Source: Thermoanaerobaculia bacterium
Lineage (GTDB): Bacteria; Acidobacteriota; Thermoanaerobaculia; Multivoradales; JAHZIX01
Reading direction: 5' to 3'
NCBI GenBank assembly: GCA_027069135.1
Contig: JALXFE010000325.1
Coordinates: 1 to 52,210 of the forward strand
DNA length: 52,210 nucleotides
A program made the position numbers and the translations under genes. This document shows, piece by piece, positions 7,242 through 16,084 of the stretch (position 1 is its first letter; the number at the start of each line of letters is the position of its first letter). The notes beneath the pieces are model-generated. The model had not been told where the DNA came from, ran no database searches, and saw only the letters and a program-made list of their open reading frames with translations.

Positions 7242-9731
7242 ATGTTTGTGCAGTGTTCGGAATCGCGCTGGTGGGGCGGCTCCGGGGGATGGCGCTACGA
7301 TAGACTCCGGAAGGTGGCGGAATGGAGCCTATGGGACGGTCTTCCCGGTGTTTACGTGGCCCTGGTGGCGTTGCTGGCAGGCCGGGGGTTGAGGCGGTGG
7401 TTCGACCCGGTGCCACGGCTCGCCGGAGCTTCGTTCTTCGCCGTCCTCCTGATTCTCCTGGGGCCGGAGCTCCTCGGCGGGCGAACTCTCCTACCCATCG
7501 ATAATCTGCGCGGTTCGGTCCCCTTTGCCGAGCGAGTGGCGACGGAGCCTCATGGGAACGCCCTGCACGGGGATTTGCTGTTGCTCATCGCCCCTTTGGC
7601 GAAGGAGGTCCGAGAGGACATCCTCGAGGGCCGCTGGCCCCTGTGGAACGACCGGGCAGGCATCGGGATGCCTCTGTTGGCGGATCCCCAAGCGCAGCCC
7701 TTCCAACCCCTGGTTCTCCTCTCGTATCCCTTCGGCGACCTCGACCGGGCGGCCGTGACGGCGGCTTTTCGTATCCTCGTGGCTCTGGTCTTCACCTTCC
7801 TCTTCCTGAAGCGTCGCGAATGCTCCGACGGACCGGCCCTGGCCGGTGCTTTCGCCTTCGGCTTGGGTGGGTTCCTCTTGCTCTGGCTCGGGTGGCCCTT
7901 GGCCAATACCGCCGCTCTTTTTCCTCTGCTGCTCTACAGCCAAGATCGGGCCCTTCGCCGGGGAGCTCGCCGGGACGAGATCCTTTTTGTCGGTTCCCTG
8001 GCGACGTTTCTCCTGGCGGGCCACCCGGAGACCATCGCTCTGGGTCTGCTGGCAGGCTTCGCCTTTGGCGTCGGAGGTCTTCCCGTTTCGGGCCAAGGTC
8101 GGCGGAAAGCGTTCCGGCGCTGGATCCTGATGACGACTCTGGCCACCGCCCTCACCGCTCCCCTCTGGCTGCCGACGGCAGCCTACCTGCCGGAAACTCA
8201 TCGCCACGCCGTCATTTCTGGAAGTCACGTCATTTCCGGAAATCACGGCCGCCTCGAGGAAGCGCCATCGCCGGTCGGCGCTTCCCGGCCTTCCCCGGAG
8301 CGGGAGTCTCTGGCCCGGAGCTGGGTGCCTCTTGTGGCTCCGAACGCTTTCGGCAACAGCCGCTACGCGCACTATTGGGGGCGGCAAAATTCCAACGAAG
8401 ACGCCAGCGGTTTTTCTGGCACCGCAGCGTTGTTGCTGGCCGGTCTGGCCCTCTTCGGCCCGCGGCGGAGACGCTTGGCCGGCGAGAGGGTGGCCCTTGG
8501 CGTTGTCGCCGCGGTGCTGATCCTCTTGGCCCTGCCGGACGGTTGGCACTCCGGCCTCCGGGAGGTACCGCTGCTCGGCGGCCTCCTCGCCCACGGCGGT
8601 CGCCGCTCCCTCCTCTACCTCGGCTTCTGCCTCGCGTTTCTGGCTGCTGCCGAGCTTCAGAGGGCACGGCGGCTCGCACCGTCCCGGTGGCGAGTGGCGG
8701 CCTTGGCCATGGCTCTTGGCGGCTTGCTGGCCTGGGCCTATCTCTCCTTTCCCCATCCCGAGAACCCGGATCTTCTGGCGGTCTTGAGAATCGGCTGGCT
8801 CCATTGGCAACTCCGCTTTCTTTTGGCCGGGGCACTCCTGCTGTTTCTCCTTCCCCGGCGTAGGGCGACCGCCTACGCCGTCGCTTTCCTCCTCGCTACC
8901 GAGCTCTGCCTCGCCCATGGCTCGGCCTACCCACCGATGCCCCGTCTGGCGGCCTGGCCGACCCCACCCCCCCTCGAGGATCTGATCTCCCTCGCCCGCC
9001 CCGGGGACCGTGTCCTCGGCTTAGGGGATACGCTCCCTCCGAATCTGGCCTCTCTCTACGGCCTGACGGACCTGCGTATCTACAACCCTATGGCCCCGGC
9101 TTCTTATGGCCGTTTGCTGGCCCCGGCCCTCGAAAACCCCGGCGCAGACCTACCTAGGGTTCGAGACATGAGCGCTCCACTGTGGGCCATGCTCGATGCG
9201 GAATGGGCTCTGACGCCTCCCGGGACCGTGCTTTCGCCACCCTTTGCTTTTGTATCTGAGCATTCGAGCGGTGCTCTCTATCGGCGAACGGACGCCCTGC
9301 CGCGTTTTTTTCTCGGGCGAGGCGAGGGAGCCCAGGCAGAAAGGGGGAGGGGAGTGGCTCGATGGAAGATCACCGGTTGGCCGCAAGGGAACGTTCGGCC
9401 GCTCAAGGCTTCTCTGGCATTTCAGGGGCCGGCGGTCGGAGGCTCGTTGAACCTTGACCAGGAAGGCCCCTTGTTCGCGTCGATCTTTCAACACGGGCCG
9501 CGAAACCCACTCCTTAGAACCGGCGGCTGGAGAGTCCTATTGGACGGCGGGCTCGCTGAAACCCTCCCTGGGCATGAACCGTTGCTGGCGGTCTGGTTGC
9601 CGGGTCGTACCCGCCGTTTGGATTTCGTCTATCGGCCGCCGGGGTTTCTCCTCGGCTGTTGGCTGGCGGCCCTAGGCGCCGCGGTCGCCGGGGTACGGTG
9701 GACTTTCCCATCTCGCCCACGGGCGCGCTGA
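7242..9731 (+). CDS. YfhO-like large integral membrane protein
   Basis: An 829-residue protein with roughly a dozen hydrophobic segments and a soluble C-terminal part ending in a last transmembrane helix. The periplasmic loop with WPLWNDRAGIGMPLLADPQ and QPFQPLVLLSYPF resembles the bacterial YfhO family and GT-C-like membrane glycosyltransferases, which act on lipid-linked sugars; in Bacillus YfhO is tied to lipoteichoic-acid glycosylation. Here the role is inferred only. ATG 7242 lacks a clear ribosome site; GTG 7314 is an alternative that removes 24 residues. It runs with the next gene (19-bp gap). Confidence 0.7.
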   Translation: MFVQCSESRWWGGSGGWRYDRLRKVAEWSLWDGLPGVYVALVALLAGRGLRRWFDPVPRLAGASFFAVLLILLGPELLGGRTLLPIDNLRGSVPFAERVATEPHGNALHGDLLLLIAPLAKEVREDILEGRWPLWNDRAGIGMPLLADPQAQPFQPLVLLSYPFGDLDRAAVTAAFRILVALVFTFLFLKRRECSDGPALAGAFAFGLGGFLLLWLGWPLANTAALFPLLLYSQDRALRRGARRDEILFVGSLATFLLAGHPETIALGLLAGFAFGVGGLPVSGQGRRKAFRRWILMTTLATALTAPLWLPTAAYLPETHRHAVISGSHVISGNHGRLEEAPSPVGASRPSPERESLARSWVPLVAPNAFGNSRYAHYWGRQNSNEDASGFSGTAALLLAGLALFGPRRRRLAGERVALGVVAAVLILLALPDGWHSGLREVPLLGGLLAHGGRRSLLYLGFCLAFLAAAELQRARRLAPSRWRVAALAMALGGLLAWAYLSFPHPENPDLLAVLRIGWLHWQLRFLLAGALLLFLLPRRRATAYAVAFLLATELCLAHGSAYPPMPRLAAWPTPPPLEDLISLARPGDRVLGLGDTLPPNLASLYGLTDLRIYNPMAPASYGRLLAPALENPGADLPRVRDMSAPLWAMLDAEWALTPPGTVLSPPFAFVSEHSSGALYRRTDALPRFFLGRGEGAQAERGRGVARWKITGWPQGNVRPLKASLAFQGPAVGGSLNLDQEGPLFASIFQHGPRNPLLRTGGWRVLLDGGLAETLPGHEPLLAVWLPGRTRRLDFVYRPPGFLLGCWLAALGAAVAGVRWTFPSRPRAR

Positions 9732-9750
9732 CTCCGATAGAATCTCCCGC

Positions 9751-10056
9751 ATGAGCGAAGGAAACCTGAAGGTGATCTGTCCCGGATGTCAGGGCGAGTT
9801 GGTGGTAGATGCGGTTTCCGGTGCGGTGTTGCTTCATAAGCCCGCCAAAGAACCCCTGGCCGGAGGCAAAGATTTCGATAGCCTCCTGGCCGGGATCGAC
9901 GACGACAAGGTCCGCGCGGAAGCCAAGTTCGAGCGTGAGGTTGCGGCGCTGAAAGACCGGGACCGGCTCCTCGAGGAGAAATTCAAGGAAGCCTTGCGAC
10001 GGGCGGAAGAAGAACCCGACGACCTACCTCCCCGACGTCCCTTCGACCTGGACTAG
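9751..10056 (+). CDS. Small zinc-ribbon-like protein with coiled-coil tail
   Basis: A 101-residue protein starting with a half zinc ribbon (VICPGCQGELVVDAVSGAVL): one CxxC pair only, so metal binding would need a dimer or be weak. A charged helical stretch follows (KVRAEAKFEREVAALKDRD and onward), likely a coiled coil, then an acidic-proline tail. Similar short proteins occur in Acidobacteriota without assigned function. It follows the YfhO-like gene by 19 bp and is probably cotranscribed. Confidence 0.7.
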   Translation: MSEGNLKVICPGCQGELVVDAVSGAVLLHKPAKEPLAGGKDFDSLLAGIDDDKVRAEAKFEREVAALKDRDRLLEEKFKEALRRAEEEPDDLPPRRPFDLD

Positions 10057-10096
10057 TAGCCCGCCTTGTATCTCGTTGGGGAGGAGCTGCTCTCCG

Positions 10097-11191
10097 TCAG
10101 AGCTTGGTGGTCCGCGGGCTTGGGTTCGGGCCCAGAAGCACCGCCAGCCATCGGAAGTCGTGGGTGTTCTCCAGGAGGATCTTGAGCACCATCGTCAGGG
10201 GTACGGAAAGGAGCATGCCGAGAGGGCCCCAGACCCAACCCCAGAACACCAGGGACATGAAGATCACCAGGGTCGAAAGCCCCAGACGGCGGCCCATCAG
10301 CGTCGGCTCGAGGAGGTTTCCCAGCAGGAAGTTCACCGCCAAGAAACCCAGCGCCGTGAGCACTGCGGAGCCAGGGCCGAGCTGGATCAGGGCCAGCAAT
10401 GTCGCAGGAATCGCGGCGATCACAGACCCCAGATTCGGAATGTAGTTCAAGAGAAAAGCGACGAGTCCCCAGAGCACAGGAAAGTCGACGCCGATCAGGG
10501 CCACCCAGGCCCAGATCAAGACCCCGGTCGTGAAACTGATCGCCGTCTTGATGGCCAAGTAACTCTGGATCTCCTGGAGTGCTCGGGTCATACCCTGGGT
10601 ATTGAACCCGATTCCGAAAGCCAGGCGGAGTTTGTCCCTAAAGCCGGTCGCTTCGAAAAGAATGAAGATCAACGCCAGCAGCACCAGGAATCCTTTGGAG
10701 ACCACTCCGGCGATGCCGGCCAAGGTGCCGCGGATCAGGTCGATCATGGCTCCGGGGTCGAGGATATCCGCCAAAGCCACCCGTTCCAGGCCATAGCTCG
10801 CCAGCTGGCTTTGCCCGGTCTCGATCATTTCGCTCAACTGGATCTGATACTTGGGCATCCGTTCCGTGAATTGGTTGAACGACCCTCCCACCAGGGCGAC
10901 TAAGGCAACCATGACCGAGAGCACGGCGAGAACGGTCAAGAGCACCGCTAAGGGTTTTGGAACCCCTCGGCGGCACAGAGCGCTGAGCAAGGGAAGGCTC
11001 GTGATCGCCAGGACTCCGGAGAGCACGAAGGGTCGCAGGAGCTCCGCTGCAGCCCGTAACCCTGCGACGACGAGAACGACGCAAGCTGCCCCGATCAAAA
11101 AGCGGGCGCCAGGGTTGGCGTAGGCCTTCCATCTTTTCTCACGGGGAGGGCTCTTCTTGCCGGAGGTCGAGGCGTTAGGTTCGAATCCCAT
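10097..11191 (-). CDS. AI-2E family transporter (PerM/UPF0118)
   Basis: A 364-residue inner-membrane protein with seven to eight transmembrane helices. The family signature is clear in the C-terminal half: FLLNYIPNLGSVIAAIPATL, then NFLLGNLLEPTLMGRRLGLS and GPLGMLLSVPLTMVLKI. Members export autoinducer-2 (TqsA) or act as Na+/H+ antiporters or unknown exporters, so the substrate is open. I chose ATG 11191 because the longer reading starting at 11284 would overlap pckA and adds a non-membrane, Ser-rich extension. It is 49 bp downstream of pckA on the same strand. Confidence 0.85.
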   Translation of the reverse strand: MGFEPNASTSGKKSPPREKRWKAYANPGARFLIGAACVVLVVAGLRAAAELLRPFVLSGVLAITSLPLLSALCRRGVPKPLAVLLTVLAVLSVMVALVALVGGSFNQFTERMPKYQIQLSEMIETGQSQLASYGLERVALADILDPGAMIDLIRGTLAGIAGVVSKGFLVLLALIFILFEATGFRDKLRLAFGIGFNTQGMTRALQEIQSYLAIKTAISFTTGVLIWAWVALIGVDFPVLWGLVAFLLNYIPNLGSVIAAIPATLLALIQLGPGSAVLTALGFLAVNFLLGNLLEPTLMGRRLGLSTLVIFMSLVFWGWVWGPLGMLLSVPLTMVLKILLENTHDFRWLAVLLGPNPSPRTTKL

Positions 11192-11240
11192 AGCATATGA
11201 GTCTATCTTGAATTCGGCGAGGGCCTCGGATGCCGGGCTG

Positions 11241-12851
11241 CTAGAGCAGCTTCGGACCGGCAGCTCGGACCTCGTCCTCCACACCGCTCTCGAACTCTTT
11301 GAAGGTCTCGTCGAACATCTTTGCCAGCCGAGCTGCCATGGTGTCGAAGGCGGCCTTGTCGGACCAGGTCTTCCGTGGCACCAAGATCTGTGAGGGCACG
11401 TCCGTGATGGCGGCGGGAATCGAGACGCCGAAGATGGGATCCCGGGTCATCTCGACGTCGTCCAGCTCGCCGGCGAGGGCTGCCGAGACCATCCGGCGCG
11501 TATGGGCGAGCTTCATTCGGCTCCCGACGCCGTAGGGCCCTCCGGTCCATCCGGTGTTGACGAGCCAGACCCGGCTGCCGTGGCGGCGGATCTTCTCCCC
11601 CAACATTTTGGCGTAGACCCCCGGGTGCAGGGGCATGAAGGGGGCGCCGAAGCAGGCGCTGAAGGTTGCCGTCGGTTCCGTGACCCCCCGTTCCGTGCCG
11701 GCGACCTTGGCGGTATACCCACTGAGGAAATGGTACATGGCCTGGGCATGGTTCAAGCGGCTGATGGGAGGCAGCACGCCGAAGGCGTCGCAGGTGAGAA
11801 AGATGATGTTTCGGGGGTGCCCTGCAGCACCGCCGACATCGGCGTTGCTCAGCTGTGTGATGGGATAGCTCGCGCGGGTGTTCTCCGTGAGGGAGTCGTC
11901 GTCGAGGTCCAGGGCGCGGGTTTCCGCATCGAAGACCACGTTCTCGAGGACGGTGCCGAAACGACGGGTCGTGGCGAAGATCTCCGGCTCCCCCAACGGA
12001 TCCAGCCGGATCACCTTGGCATAGCAGCCGCCTTCGATATTGAAGATCCCGTCGTCGCTCCAGCCGTGCTCGTCGTCACCGATGAGAACACGCTTCGGGT
12101 CGGCGCTCAGTGTGGTCTTACCCGTACCGCTGAGACCGAAGAAGAGTGCTGCGTCATCTCGGGTGCTCCCGTAGTTGGCGCTGCAGTGCATGCTCAGAAC
12201 GCCTCGCTGGGGCAAGGCGTAATTCATCACACTGAAAATGCTCTTCTTGATCTCCCCGGCATACTCGGTCCCGCCGATCAGGAACAGCTTTTTCCCGAGA
12301 TGACCCACGATGAAGGTCGAGCTATTTGTGCCGTCGAGCTCCGGAACCGCCTTGAAGCCGGCCACGTCCAGGACGACGAAGCCCGGCTCGAAGGCCCTCA
12401 ATTTCTCCGGCGATTCCTCGCGGACGAACATGTTGCGGGCGAAGAGACAGTGCCAGGCCTTCTCGGTGATGATCCGCACCGGAAGGCGGTAGCCTGGGTC
12501 GGCGCCGGCGTAGCCGTCAAAAACGAAGAGATCTCGGTCCTGGATGTAGGCGAGGACTCGGCGCCGCAGCTGCTCGAAGGCCTCTTCTTTCATCGGCCGG
12601 TTGACGCTTCCCCACCAGACCTTCTCTTCGCTCGAAGCTTCCCGCACGATGAATTTGTCGTTGGGAGACCTTCCGGTATGGGAGCCCGTCGCCGCGACCA
12701 GGGGGCCTTCGCGGGCGAGCATCGCCTCGGACCGGCTCAGGGCGTGTTCATAGAGCTTTGCCACCGGTAGGTTCCAATACACCCGGCGAGCGTGAGCGAT
12801 GCCGTGATTTTCCAAGCCAATGCGGCTCATGCAGGGGCCCAGGTTTTCCAT
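11241..12851 (-). CDS. pckA: Phosphoenolpyruvate carboxykinase (ATP)
   Basis: A 536-residue cytosolic enzyme converting oxaloacetate plus ATP to phosphoenolpyruvate and CO2, the entry step of gluconeogenesis. The ATP-type family is identified by ATGSHTGRSPNDKFIV near residue 54, the kinase loop GLSGTGKTTLSADPKR around residue 240 and the downstream adenine-site motif NTGWTGGPYGVG. Length fits the family (about 530). GAGG precedes ATG 12851; a second ATG seven codons later is possible. A long hairpin repeat lies upstream at 12958-13121. Confidence 0.95.
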   Translation of the reverse strand: MENLGPCMSRIGLENHGIAHARRVYWNLPVAKLYEHALSRSEAMLAREGPLVAATGSHTGRSPNDKFIVREASSEEKVWWGSVNRPMKEEAFEQLRRRVLAYIQDRDLFVFDGYAGADPGYRLPVRIITEKAWHCLFARNMFVREESPEKLRAFEPGFVVLDVAGFKAVPELDGTNSSTFIVGHLGKKLFLIGGTEYAGEIKKSIFSVMNYALPQRGVLSMHCSANYGSTRDDAALFFGLSGTGKTTLSADPKRVLIGDDEHGWSDDGIFNIEGGCYAKVIRLDPLGEPEIFATTRRFGTVLENVVFDAETRALDLDDDSLTENTRASYPITQLSNADVGGAAGHPRNIIFLTCDAFGVLPPISRLNHAQAMYHFLSGYTAKVAGTERGVTEPTATFSACFGAPFMPLHPGVYAKMLGEKIRRHGSRVWLVNTGWTGGPYGVGSRMKLAHTRRMVSAALAGELDDVEMTRDPIFGVSIPAAITDVPSQILVPRKTWSDKAAFDTMAARLAKMFDETFKEFESGVEDEVRAAGPKLL

Positions 12852-12957
12852 TCGGTACCTCGAGAAAAGATAGATCCAACGGTTAAGGCCGAGGGATATC
12901 CCCGTAACGAACTGCTCGCAGTTTACCTCAAGATCGGGGGGAAGCGACCGGGCTTAT

Positions 12958-13121
12958 AGTGTCCTGTGCGGGAAATTCGCTCACATTCGAGGCCCGCTGC
13001 ATCCCGCTCTGCTGCGTTGCCCAAACTCGCCATAGCTCAAGGCTATGGCTGCGTTCGTGCGCCTTGCAGACCGGGCGCATCAGGCCTCTCGGTGTAGACC
13101 GAATTTCCCGCACAGAACACT
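12958..13121. repeat. MITE/REP-like hairpin element, copy A
   Basis: A 164-bp segment with 22-bp terminal inverted repeats matching at 21 of 22 positions (12958-12979 against 13100-13121; outer end AGTGTCC). The arms continue to pair imperfectly to a perfect 8-bp centre (GCCATAGC 13029-13036, GCTATGGC 13042-13049), so it is one long cruciform. No protein-coding signal is convincing. It fills most of the gap between pckA and the enoyl-CoA hydratase gene. A related element lies at 50847-51011. Confidence 0.8.
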
Positions 13122-13154
13122 GGATCCCCCGGCGAGGAAACTTGAGGCCCTCAT

Positions 13155-13925
13155 TCATCGAGCCTCCTCGGCCGGTTTCTTAGCCAGGCTGGCGGCCAGC
13201 CCGTGGAGCGCAGCCTGGGTCTCATCGCTGAACCAACCCTCTGTCGCGGCTTGAATATCCCCCTCGGTTCTTTCCTCGACCGTTTGGAGGAGGCCCCGCC
13301 GGGCCAGGGCTCGGGTGGCAGCAAAGGCCGTCGGTGGGAGGTCGAGGAGTCCTCCGACCCACGTTTCGGCTCGGACCTCGGCCTCCTCCGCAGAACATAG
13401 CTCATCCACGAGGCCGATGCGCAGGGCTGTGGCGGAGTCCACCAGGTCGCCGCGAATGGCGCGAAGCTCCGCTTGCCGGAGCCCGACGAGACGCTCGAAG
13501 GCTCGGTAGATGGCCGATGGCAGGGCGATTCCTACACGCACTTCGTTGAGGCCGATCTTGAAGTTCCCTTCGGCCATCACCCGGTGATCGCAGAAGATCG
13601 CCAAGACAGCCCCTCCGGCGGGGCTGTGGCCGGTGACCGCCGCAGCGACGGGAATGGGGGAAGCCGCCAAGGCTCGGATCAGTCGATAGAAATCTCTCCA
13701 GACCTGTTCCAATTCTGAGCGATTCAGCTGCAGCAATGCGGGAACATCCAGGCCAGCGCTGAAGATTCCCGGTCGGCCAGCCAACACCAGCCCCCGGGCC
13801 CCCTCCACCGGAGCGGCTTCTACCGCTTTGGCGAGAGCGGTGATCAATTCTGCGTTGAGGGCGTTTACCGGCGGCCTTTGAAGGCGGACGACTCGGACGT
13901 CCCCGCGATCCAGGATTTCCAACAT
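13155..13925 (-). CDS. Enoyl-CoA hydratase/isomerase family protein
   Basis: A 256-residue crotonase-fold protein. The oxyanion-hole blocks are visible: GRPGIFSAGLDVPAL and AAVTGHSPAGGAVLAIFCDH. In hydratases two catalytic Glu follow in positions near GGG and later; here the second block reads EGNFKIGLNEVRVGIALP, closer to 3,2-trans-enoyl-CoA isomerases, so double-bond isomerisation in fatty-acid oxidation is the more likely reaction. The start at 13925 was selected because GGAGAGG lies 6-7 nt upstream of it; ATG 13940 would consume that site. No other beta-oxidation genes are nearby. Confidence 0.85.
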   Translation of the reverse strand: MLEILDRGDVRVVRLQRPPVNALNAELITALAKAVEAAPVEGARGLVLAGRPGIFSAGLDVPALLQLNRSELEQVWRDFYRLIRALAASPIPVAAAVTGHSPAGGAVLAIFCDHRVMAEGNFKIGLNEVRVGIALPSAIYRAFERLVGLRQAELRAIRGDLVDSATALRIGLVDELCSAEEAEVRAETWVGGLLDLPPTAFAATRALARRGLLQTVEERTEGDIQAATEGWFSDETQAALHGLAASLAKKPAEEAR

Positions 13926-14154
13926 AGTCGACCTCTCCAAGTGACCGGTCCAAGCGACCGGCAGATCTCCGGCTCGTCGTTACAGGAGCTTCTTCGTCGC
14001 CTGAGTCTAATACGCCAAGGAGGTCTCCCCTTTCCGAAAGATTTTTCCGACGTTCTTGTCCCCGAAATAGGGGTAGCGGTAACAAAGAGAGGACGGGCAC
14101 CAAACGGGTCCACAGAGCAAAGGGGAATCATTCCTTGGTTCCCCGCACTCCTGG

Positions 14155-14200
14155 GCGCGACGGAGTCGAGCCTTCCTCACGGCTTCGTCGCGCTTTTTTT
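14155..14200 (+). terminator. Rho-independent terminator or attenuator in the leader of the VanZ-like genes
   Basis: GCGCGACG (14155-14162) pairs with CGTCGCGC (14186-14193), an inner AGCC/GGCT extends the stem, and seven T follow (14194-14200). No plus-strand gene precedes it: the nearest ends at 10056. It must therefore act in the 5' leader of the gene at 14274 or end a short RNA. The 348-bp gap 13926-14273 also holds a GGGGAA/TTCCCC hairpin (around 14121-14144) and no recognisable gene. Confidence 0.65.
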
Positions 14201-14273
14201 CTGCCTCAACCCACCGAAATATCCCGGCTTCTGCGTGTGCTACGATCGATGTCACTCGGCCTCCAGGCACTCC

Positions 14274-14759
14274 ATGACCGCCAAAATTCCGCCATCGAGC
14301 TCGAAGCGCGACCGCCGGGCAGCCCAGCTGCTCCTGGCCTTGAGCGTGACCTTGCTCTTGACCTTCACCCTCTTGCCTCAGGAGGGGCGGCGGGACACCA
14401 ACCTCGTTCCTATGTCCCGCACAGCCGCGGTGGCCCGTGCGGTTCTGGAGTCGCCTCAGCCGTCGGCCCACCCCGCATTTCGCTACTTCCTCGTCCAGGT
14501 GGTTGGAAACATTCTGGCCTTCCTGCCCATCGGGGCTAGTCTCGCCGTGCTCCTTCGTCGAGGAGGGGTGGGAAGTACTTTGCTTCGCGCGCTCGCCGCG
14601 GGCACGCTGTTGAGCCTCACCATCGAGTTGGTGCAGCTCGCCCTGCCGACGCGGGCGACGGATATCGACGACTTGATTCTGAACACTTTCGGGACTCTCC
14701 TCGGTGCCCTTGTTGGGCTCGCCTGGGCGCAACGGGGCTCGCTGCGGATGGGCTCATGA
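14274..14759 (+). CDS. VanZ-like membrane protein (first of pair)
   Basis: A 161-residue protein with four hydrophobic segments. VanZ features are RYFLVQVVGNILAFLPIGA, then LTIELVQLALPTRATDIDDL and the closing LILNTFGTLLGALVG. VanZ itself raises teicoplanin resistance, but most family members are uncharacterised membrane proteins. The frame is open upstream to 13878, but that reading crosses the terminator hairpin and the start of the divergent gene; ATG 14274 puts the cationic N-terminus right before the first helix. It overlaps the next gene by four bases (ATGA). Confidence 0.8.
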   Translation: MTAKIPPSSSKRDRRAAQLLLALSVTLLLTFTLLPQEGRRDTNLVPMSRTAAVARAVLESPQPSAHPAFRYFLVQVVGNILAFLPIGASLAVLLRRGGVGSTLLRALAAGTLLSLTIELVQLALPTRATDIDDLILNTFGTLLGALVGLAWAQRGSLRMGS

Positions 14760-15910
14760 TCCGGGATAAGAAGTGGGAGTTCCTCTCCCAATGGCTGCCG
14801 CCGGCGCTCTTAGCGATGGCCGGGTGGGTCTTGGCGCCGGTCCTCGGCCTCGTGAGGAACTTCTTGCTGGATACCTTCCCCCGTTCCTTCGTGCTGGTGC
14901 TCGCCGGCGGCATGGGCCTGGGGTTTCTTTTGCTCCTGGGGTACGGCGTCCTGCGCATAAGGGAGCATCGGCTCGTGCGTTATTTAGGGCTCGCGGTCGT
15001 CGTCACCCTGATCGCTGTTCAGACCTTCGTGTTCAACCGGGGCATTCCTAGCGTGGACGTGGTCGAGAAGGTGCACTTCGTCCAATTTGGCGCTTTGGCT
15101 TTTCTGATTTACCGGATTCGCCGGCCGGCCGGCGACGCTTCGATGCTTTGGGTTCCCCTCCTCGGCGTGCTCTTCGTAGGAACCTTCGAGGAGTGGGTCC
15201 AATGGCTGGTGCCGTCCCGGACGGGGGAGATCATGGACGTTCTCCTGAATTTTTACGCCGGAATCTGCGGCCTACTGGTCTCGCTGGCCCTCCTCCCTCC
15301 GCCAAAGCTTGCCCTGGGGCGTGGGTTTCGAGGTCTGCGGTTGACGGTGGCCGCTGCTCTGGTCTGGGTCGGCGGGTTCTTTCATCTGGCTCATCTGGGT
15401 TACCTCATCGAAGATCCCACCCTCGGGAGTTTTCGTTCCTGGCACCGAGAGAGCCAGCTCGTCGAAGCCTCCGCTGCCCGGGGGCAGAGCTGGCAGAGAG
15501 AAATCCCGCGCCTCAAACATTGGTTCGGTGTCGAGGACCGCTTTGCGACGGAAGCGGGGTGGCATGTTTCCCACCGCAACACCAGCAACACGGAAGGACT
15601 CCACTTTACCGCCTGGCGAGAGAACCAAATGCTCGAGAAGTATTACGGTCCTTTTCTGGATCTGCCGCCGGAATCTGAGACCCGTGGGCCCCATCGGCTG
15701 GGCAAGGAGCAGCGGGAAGCCCTCGAAGCCGCCGTGCCGGTATCGTCCAAGGACCAAACCTATGCCAGCCCGGTCCTCGAAGGCCGGATCGTCACGGGTC
15801 TCTCAAAGAGACTCTTCTGGGAGTTGATCGCGACGGTCGTGGTGGGCTTGGTGGCGCCCAGTCTTATGCGACGGCGTCAACAAAGGTTAGAGAAGTCTGG
15901 GGACCGTTGA
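14756..15910 (+). CDS. VanZ-like membrane protein with extra C-terminal domain (second of pair)
   Basis: A 384-residue protein. The first 190 residues form a VanZ-like membrane domain (VEKVHFVQFGALAFLIYRI, TFEEWVQWLVPSRTGEIMDV, LLNFYAGICGLLVS). A soluble region of about 150 residues follows (GSFRSWHRESQLVEASAARG; LKHWFGVEDRFATEAGWHVS) and a final transmembrane helix ends at a basic tail. The soluble insert is not recognised. Start ATG overlaps the upstream VanZ stop, so the two are translationally coupled and may form a hetero-oligomer. Confidence 0.8.
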   Translation: MIRDKKWEFLSQWLPPALLAMAGWVLAPVLGLVRNFLLDTFPRSFVLVLAGGMGLGFLLLLGYGVLRIREHRLVRYLGLAVVVTLIAVQTFVFNRGIPSVDVVEKVHFVQFGALAFLIYRIRRPAGDASMLWVPLLGVLFVGTFEEWVQWLVPSRTGEIMDVLLNFYAGICGLLVSLALLPPPKLALGRGFRGLRLTVAAALVWVGGFFHLAHLGYLIEDPTLGSFRSWHRESQLVEASAARGQSWQREIPRLKHWFGVEDRFATEAGWHVSHRNTSNTEGLHFTAWRENQMLEKYYGPFLDLPPESETRGPHRLGKEQREALEAAVPVSSKDQTYASPVLEGRIVTGLSKRLFWELIATVVVGLVAPSLMRRRQQRLEKSGDR

Positions 15911-15930
15911 ATCAGAAAAGAGGAAAGGAA

Positions 15931-16005
15931 TGGCTCCCCGGGAGGGACTTGAACCCCCAACCTATCGGTTAACAGCCGATCGCTCTACCATTGAGCTACC
16001 GAGGA
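15931..16005 (-). tRNA. tRNA-Asn (GTT)
   Basis: The minus strand folds into a full cloverleaf: acceptor TCCTCGG pairs with CCGGGGA (one G-T), the anticodon loop is CTGTTAA giving anticodon GTT, and the T loop carries GGTTCAAGTC. The 3' CCA is encoded (15931-15933). It lies 79 bp downstream of rpoD on the same strand. Confidence 0.95.
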
Positions 16006-16084
16006 ACAGAGACGCGCCGCAGCGCAGAGGCGAAATACTAGATTCCCGGCCCGCCGGTTGTCAACCAGCGGGCTGCGGTTTCCT

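Noticed and set aside
7491-8918. 475-codon minus-strand frame opposite the YfhO-like gene
   Set aside because: Gln/Arg/Gly-rich translation without domains; it is the reverse of hydrophobic codons.
11502-12770. Long open frame antisense to pckA
   Set aside because: High-GC shadow of a certain gene; no family likeness and it ends within the pckA coding span.
13926-14154. 6S, SRP or RNase P RNA before the VanZ terminator
   Set aside because: The conserved cores of these RNAs are absent; only generic stems are visible.
13878-14273. N-terminal extension of the first VanZ-like protein
   Set aside because: It contains a terminator hairpin and overlaps the divergent gene start.
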